A stretch of 64,000 nt of DNA from Acetatifactor sp. (GTDB lineage Bacteria; Bacillota; Clostridia; Lachnospirales; Lachnospiraceae): positions 115,244-179,243 of the forward strand of contig JAILLF010000007.1 of the NCBI GenBank assembly GCA_024693365.1, given 5' to 3'. Below, in pieces: positions 60,436 to 64,000 of the stretch. The notes beneath the pieces are model-generated. The model did not search any database, was not told the origin of the DNA, and worked only from the letters and a program-made list of their open reading frames with translations. How positions within the stretch are numbered: position 1 is the first letter of the stretch; every line of letters starts with the position of its first letter. The translations under genes were made by a program, and so were the position numbers.

Positions 60436-61350
60436 ATGGATTTGCCAAAAAACATTACTCAAATTGGTGAAGCGGACGCTTCGTGCAAGATCTACGTGGA
60501 GGATTACGTTGTCTCTTATCTGAAGCAACTCAATCCCTTGGCGAGGGAAAAGACCATGGCGGCCGCAGTGTACGGTAAGAGAAAGACGGAAGATAACAAG
60601 AGCTTTTTGTTTGTATACGGTGCGGGAAAGCTGGATTTTATCCAAAAGGAGACAAAGCATCTCTCCCAGGCCCAGTGGCAGGAGATTGAGAGAATACGGC
60701 GACAATACTTCCAAGATTATGAATTCTTGGGGTACCGCATTTTGGATGGGGAGATGGTGGACGGATTTCACGTTTGTGAGCAAGAGGTTTGCAGATATGT
60801 ATCCGGCTATGCCCAGTTTTATGAAAAGAATGAAGCCATGCTCTCTTACATGCTGGAATCCAGGCAGGCGGAAGCTACGCTGGAGGCCGTAAACTATGAG
60901 AAATATGACGCGGCGCGAGGACGTCAGGAAAAAAGAAGGGCTAAATACGTAAAACATGGCGAGGAAAAGAGCGGAGAAGATACGTCCGTAAAGGCTAGGA
61001 AGGGTGGAATGCAGGTGGCGGTTGCCACGCTGTTTGTACTGCTTTGTGCCTTGGGACTGGCCATGAATTCTTCCGCGCTGGAGGGAAAGGGGCATTTCTG
61101 GGACAGGCTGAAGGAGGAATTCTTGGAGAGAAAGCTACCGGAAGGGACGGAACTTGCGAGTGCCGGCCCGGTGGCGGAAAAGGCATCAGAACAAGTTTTG
61201 GAAGAGACGCCGGGACAAGTTTTGGAAGAGGCATCGGGACAAGCCTTGGATGAGCCGTCGGGACAAGCCTTGGATGAGGCTTGGGGTGAAGAAATCCTGG
61301 CGGCTTCAGGAAAAGTGGCAGGCGAGGAAATCGGAGCAAAGCAAAGTTAG
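60436..61350 (+). CDS. Membrane protein of LysM family, N-terminal part ending at an in-frame TAG
   Basis: A 304-residue protein. Residues ~1-165 are a cytosolic region starting 'MDLPKNITQIGEADASCKIY'; a transmembrane helix lies at ~195-215 ('MQVAVATLFVLLCALGLAM') and a low-complexity extracellular tail follows. In the tail four 8-residue units ('GQVLEEAS', 'GQALDEPS') are encoded by 24-bp tandem repeats (61186-61281). The frame stops at TAG 61348-61350 but continues in the same frame to a LysM domain ending at 61710. The ribosome site is inside a hairpin. Confidence 0.7.
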   Translation: MDLPKNITQIGEADASCKIYVEDYVVSYLKQLNPLAREKTMAAAVYGKRKTEDNKSFLFVYGAGKLDFIQKETKHLSQAQWQEIERIRRQYFQDYEFLGYRILDGEMVDGFHVCEQEVCRYVSGYAQFYEKNEAMLSYMLESRQAEATLEAVNYEKYDAARGRQEKRRAKYVKHGEEKSGEDTSVKARKGGMQVAVATLFVLLCALGLAMNSSALEGKGHFWDRLKEEFLERKLPEGTELASAGPVAEKASEQVLEETPGQVLEEASGQALDEPSGQALDEAWGEEILAASGKVAGEEIGAKQS

Positions 61351-61710
61351 CCGTCAGAAGGAGAAGCACTGAAGGCACCGGAGACCAGTACGGTGGAAAT
61401 GGCGGCGCCGGAGGTGACCGAAGCAAGCGAGGCGGAAATAGCAACGCCGAAGATAACTGAAGCAAGCGAGGAGCAGAATGCCGGTAAGAACACGCAGGAT
61501 GCGCAGACCGCCACGGCTGCAGGAGAAGCCCCGGAGAAGGAGGACGACAAGAAGAAACCGGCAACCTACGTGGTGCAGGCCGGTGATACCCTGACGGGGA
61601 TCAGCATCCGGAACTATGGCAGTGAAAAATACATAGGACAGATTTGTAAACTGAATTCCATCAAGAATCCTGACGAAATTAAGGTTGGACAAAAAATTTT
61701 ATTACCCTAA
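61351..61710 (+). pseudogene. LysM-domain C-terminus separated by an amber codon
   Basis: After TAG 61348-61350 the same frame reads through low-complexity Glu/Ala/Thr-rich sequence ('TEASEAEIATPKITEASEEQ') into a LysM domain, 'YVVQAGDTLTGISIRNYGSE' through 'IKVGQKILLP', with TAA at 61708-61710. LysM domains bind peptidoglycan GlcNAc. The nearest internal ATG (61393) has no ribosome site, so this part is made only by stop-codon readthrough, if at all. A genuine mutation, a sequencing error or leaky readthrough can each explain it. Confidence 0.65.
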
Positions 61711-61767
61711 TTGATGAATACGTGATAAAATATAATTCGTATCTACAATGAACGAAGAGGATAACTG

Positions 61768-62976
61768 ATGGCGAAGATAAAGTATTTCGAGGAAGAAAAC
61801 AGAAAGAGGGCGGGCAGGGCCAAGGAATCCCAATCCCAGTCTGACAGGGAATATGAGAGACGCAAGAAATTCCGGTTGATCCGCATATTGCTGCTCCTGA
61901 TCATCGTGATCGCAATCGGGGCATGGCTTTACGTCAGGTATCAGGGAAAGGTGTATGTGGGCTATGACGTGATCAGTTCCACGGAACGAGTGAAGGTGGA
62001 CGGTGCGAAGGACGTAAAGCTTGGCAATTCCGTGCTGACGTATAGCCAGGACGGTGCGCACAGCGTGGACGTCAAGGGCGTGACGACTTGGAACCAAAGC
62101 TTTGAGATTCAGGACATCCGCCTGGCAATCTGCCAAAATGCGTCTGCGATTTGCGGTTATAACGGTCATGAGATCTACGTACAGAATTCAGAGGGGCAGC
62201 TCGGCAGCTTTGAAACGAATTTGCCCTTAAAGAATATTGCGGTTGCGGCAACCGGGCGCGTTACGGCGATCATGGAAGACACCAACGTCATGTGGATGAA
62301 TACCTATGAGCCGGACGGACGGCTGTTGTACGAGGGTCAGTTCCACATGAGCCAGAGTGGGTATCCCTGCGCAATCTCCCTCTCGCCCAATGGCGATCTC
62401 CTGGCAGCAAGCTTTATTTTCGTAGAAGAAGGAAACATCGTAAGCAACGTGGCATTCTTTAATTACGGTCCCGTTGGTGACAACCAGAGTGACCAGCTTG
62501 TGAGTACCTTTACCTACGGCGACATGATCATTCCTGAGATTCACTTTATGACGAATTCCGCGGCATTTGCGGTGGCGGACAACCGTCTGATGTTTTATTC
62601 TGGTTCGCAGAGCCCGAAGACGAAAACGGAGCACATCCTTGACCGGGAAGTGAAGGCCGTTTATTACGATCAGAATTACGTTGGGCTGGTCTTTACCTCT
62701 GACAAGGCAGAGGCGAAGTACGTGCTCCGGATCTTCAACACTTCCGGTGAAAAGGTGGCGGAACGATATTTTGACATGGATTACCTGGGCATCTTTTTCG
62801 AGAATGGAACTTATACCATATATAACAGTACGGACTGCGTCATCTATACCATGGCAGGCGGCTGTAAATATGAAGGAAAGTTTGACAAGAGCGTGTCGTT
62901 GATGGTTCCGACGGAAACACCTTACAGATATCGCATCGTGACGGATAATTCCATCGACGTGATACAGTTGAAATAA
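61768..62976 (+). CDS. DUF5711-like membrane-anchored beta-propeller protein
   Basis: A 402-residue protein. A basic cytosolic start with 'RERRKKFRLIR'-like charge precedes one transmembrane helix (~34-52, 'ILLLLIIVIAIGAWLYV'), and then ~350 residues of repeated short beta strands with WD/propeller-like blades ('AVAATGRVTAIMED', 'ISLSPNGDLLAASF'). This fits DUF5711, of unknown function. It probably sits outside the membrane. GAGGATAACTG precedes ATG 61768; it follows the LysM-type gene and precedes the CvpA-like gene. Confidence 0.7.
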   Translation: MAKIKYFEEENRKRAGRAKESQSQSDREYERRKKFRLIRILLLLIIVIAIGAWLYVRYQGKVYVGYDVISSTERVKVDGAKDVKLGNSVLTYSQDGAHSVDVKGVTTWNQSFEIQDIRLAICQNASAICGYNGHEIYVQNSEGQLGSFETNLPLKNIAVAATGRVTAIMEDTNVMWMNTYEPDGRLLYEGQFHMSQSGYPCAISLSPNGDLLAASFIFVEEGNIVSNVAFFNYGPVGDNQSDQLVSTFTYGDMIIPEIHFMTNSAAFAVADNRLMFYSGSQSPKTKTEHILDREVKAVYYDQNYVGLVFTSDKAEAKYVLRIFNTSGEKVAERYFDMDYLGIFFENGTYTIYNSTDCVIYTMAGGCKYEGKFDKSVSLMVPTETPYRYRIVTDNSIDVIQLK

Positions 62977-63000
62977 GAAGAATACGAAAGGAGAACGCTT

Positions 63001-63507
63001 ATGAATTTATTGGTGATCGCCGTGCTTGTTGTTTTGGTGATTAAGATGCGCAGCGGTTATAAAAGAGGAATGGTCAAGGAAGCAATCATGCTGTTTTCCA
63101 TGATCGTAACCTGCGTAATGGCGGCGCTGATCACGAACGGTCTAAAGAGTTATCAGCAAGGTCAGGTTTTCAATGCCGTGTTGATGCTCCTAATGTTGGT
63201 AGCCCTTGGCGCGATCCAGTTTTTGTTAAAGCCAATTTTCTTTTCCGCGAAATTGGTGGTCAAGCTTCCCATCGTTGATTGGGCAGACAAGGCTTTGGGC
63301 ATTCTCGTGGGAGTGATCGAAACGGTGCTTCTGCTGTGGACGCTGGATTTCTTTGTGATGATCATGGACATGGGCGGCATCAGCGAACAGCTTCTGGAGT
63401 GGACGAGAGGAAACGTCGTGCTGACTTGGTTCTTTGAGAACAATTATCTGGCCGTTTTTTTGCAGGCAATCAGCCAAAAGGTAAAATTCCTTCCAAATCT
63501 GTTGTAA
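63001..63507 (+). CDS. CvpA family membrane protein
   Basis: A 168-residue protein with four hydrophobic segments: 'LLVIAVLVVLVI', 'IMLFSMIVTCVMAALI', 'AVLMLLMLVALGAIQFLL' and 'DKALGILVGVIETVLLLWTL'. The 'KALGILVGVIETVL' element matches the conserved CvpA helix. In E. coli CvpA is needed for colicin V production; its general role is unclear. AAGGAG precedes ATG 63001. It ends 17 bases before the ribosomal RNA promoter region. Confidence 0.75.
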   Translation: MNLLVIAVLVVLVIKMRSGYKRGMVKEAIMLFSMIVTCVMAALITNGLKSYQQGQVFNAVLMLLMLVALGAIQFLLKPIFFSAKLVVKLPIVDWADKALGILVGVIETVLLLWTLDFFVMIMDMGGISEQLLEWTRGNVVLTWFFENNYLAVFLQAISQKVKFLPNLL

Positions 63508-63523
63508 ATTTTTTAAAAACCTG

Positions 63524-63552
63524 TTGACAATGGATTGCACAAGTGTTATTAT
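63524..63552 (+). promoter_or_regulatory. Ribosomal RNA operon promoter
   Basis: TTGACA 63524-63529, 17-base spacer, TATTAT 63547-63552. A perfect -35 and good -10 fit a strong rRNA promoter, 314 bases before the 16S. Confidence 0.8.
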
Positions 63553-63559
63553 AACAAAG

Positions 63560-63865
63560 CTGTCGCTATGAACGCGACGGCAATTGCACCTTGATAAGTA
63601 AACAACAATGCAACCCTGAAAATTCCAGATAAAGGTTTCGAAGCGCGGAGCGCGACGGTGACTTTTGGGACGCGGACGCAAGCTTGCTTGCAGGACGCGG
63701 AGCGAAAGGCAACGGTCAATGCGAAGCATTGCGAAACCGAACGGGATGAAGAAGGCTTTGCCTTCGAATTCCGGTTGTCTGAGATTTCAGAGAACAAATA
63801 CCTAAACAAAACAGTAAAAGCCAGATTAACAAATATCGTTGATCCGGCCGGAACGAACGAAACAA
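63560..63865 (+). other. 16S rRNA leader region
   Basis: A ~305-base untranslated leader. It contains several inverted repeats ('GTCGC'/'GCGAC' at 63563-63580; 'CGCAAGCTTGCTTGC' near 63676) and the element 'CACCTTGATAAGTAAAC' resembling the box A region of firmicute leaders. A 74-codon open frame inside it is not a gene. It likely contains the 5' half of the 16S processing stem. Confidence 0.55.

Positions 63866-64000
<135 letters not shown>

Noticed and set aside
61348..61350. Genome-wide reassignment of TAG as a sense codon
   Set aside because: Other clear genes in the window terminate at TAG at the expected family length, for example at 694-696 and 36058-36060.

Overview
The window is a 64 kb stretch of a Bacillota chromosome, most likely a Clostridia member of the family Lachnospiraceae. 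This rests on strong AGGAGG-type ribosome binding sites with frequent GTG/TTG starts, a T-box leader on prolyl-tRNA synthetase, a MecA-type ClpC adaptor, families common in clostridia (DUF1846, DUF975, DUF5711, KptA, type-3-like ProS), and a clostridial-looking 16S rRNA 5' end at the right edge. No phage, insertion sequence, CRISPR array or plasmid gene was seen.

Left third (1-24 kb). After the tail of a TldD/PmbA-type protein come about 26 genes, all on the + strand, mostly stand-alone enzymes with their own ribosome binding site. They include eight GNAT acetyltransferases, a Nudix hydrolase, two chloramphenicol-phosphotransferase-like kinases plus a further P-loop kinase, two aminoglycoside-phosphotransferase-like kinases, a microbial PARG-type protein, the RNA 2'-phosphotransferase KptA, hydrolases, a methyltransferase, a two-domain flavodoxin-like protein, a metallophosphoesterase and a ceramidase-like protein. 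They look like a patchwork of small-molecule-modifying genes, not one pathway. Short tandem repeats sit in several gaps.

21.8-30 kb. Two large ABC half-transporters, each with an unusual N-terminal PH-like domain and zinc ribbon, flank a DUF1854 protein and a 180-base palindrome. This is the best candidate here for a poorly described system. MecA and a convergent RluA-type pseudouridine synthase follow.

30-43 kb. This is a cell-surface polysaccharide locus: O-antigen-ligase-like protein, NlpC/P60 hydrolase, five family-2 glycosyltransferases, one GT4, a pyruvyltransferase, an EpsG-like polymerase and a MurJ-type flippase. The first two genes and the remaining nine start from two promoters of almost identical sequence. 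No initiating sugar-phosphate transferase is present.

43-64 kb. Housekeeping genes: T-box/proS, a DEDD exonuclease, a D,D-carboxypeptidase, GT8, trmB, an acyltransferase, DUF1846, ftsH, tRNA-Ser(CGA), a DUF975 membrane protein, pfkA, dnaX-ybaB-recR, galM, a LysM membrane protein split by an in-frame amber codon, DUF5711, CvpA, and a ribosomal RNA promoter, leader and the first ~135 bases of 16S rRNA.

Two themes recur: repeat-encoded low-complexity insertions inside otherwise globular enzymes, and palindromic repeats that double as terminators or gene ends. All family calls were made by eye from motifs; no database was searched.
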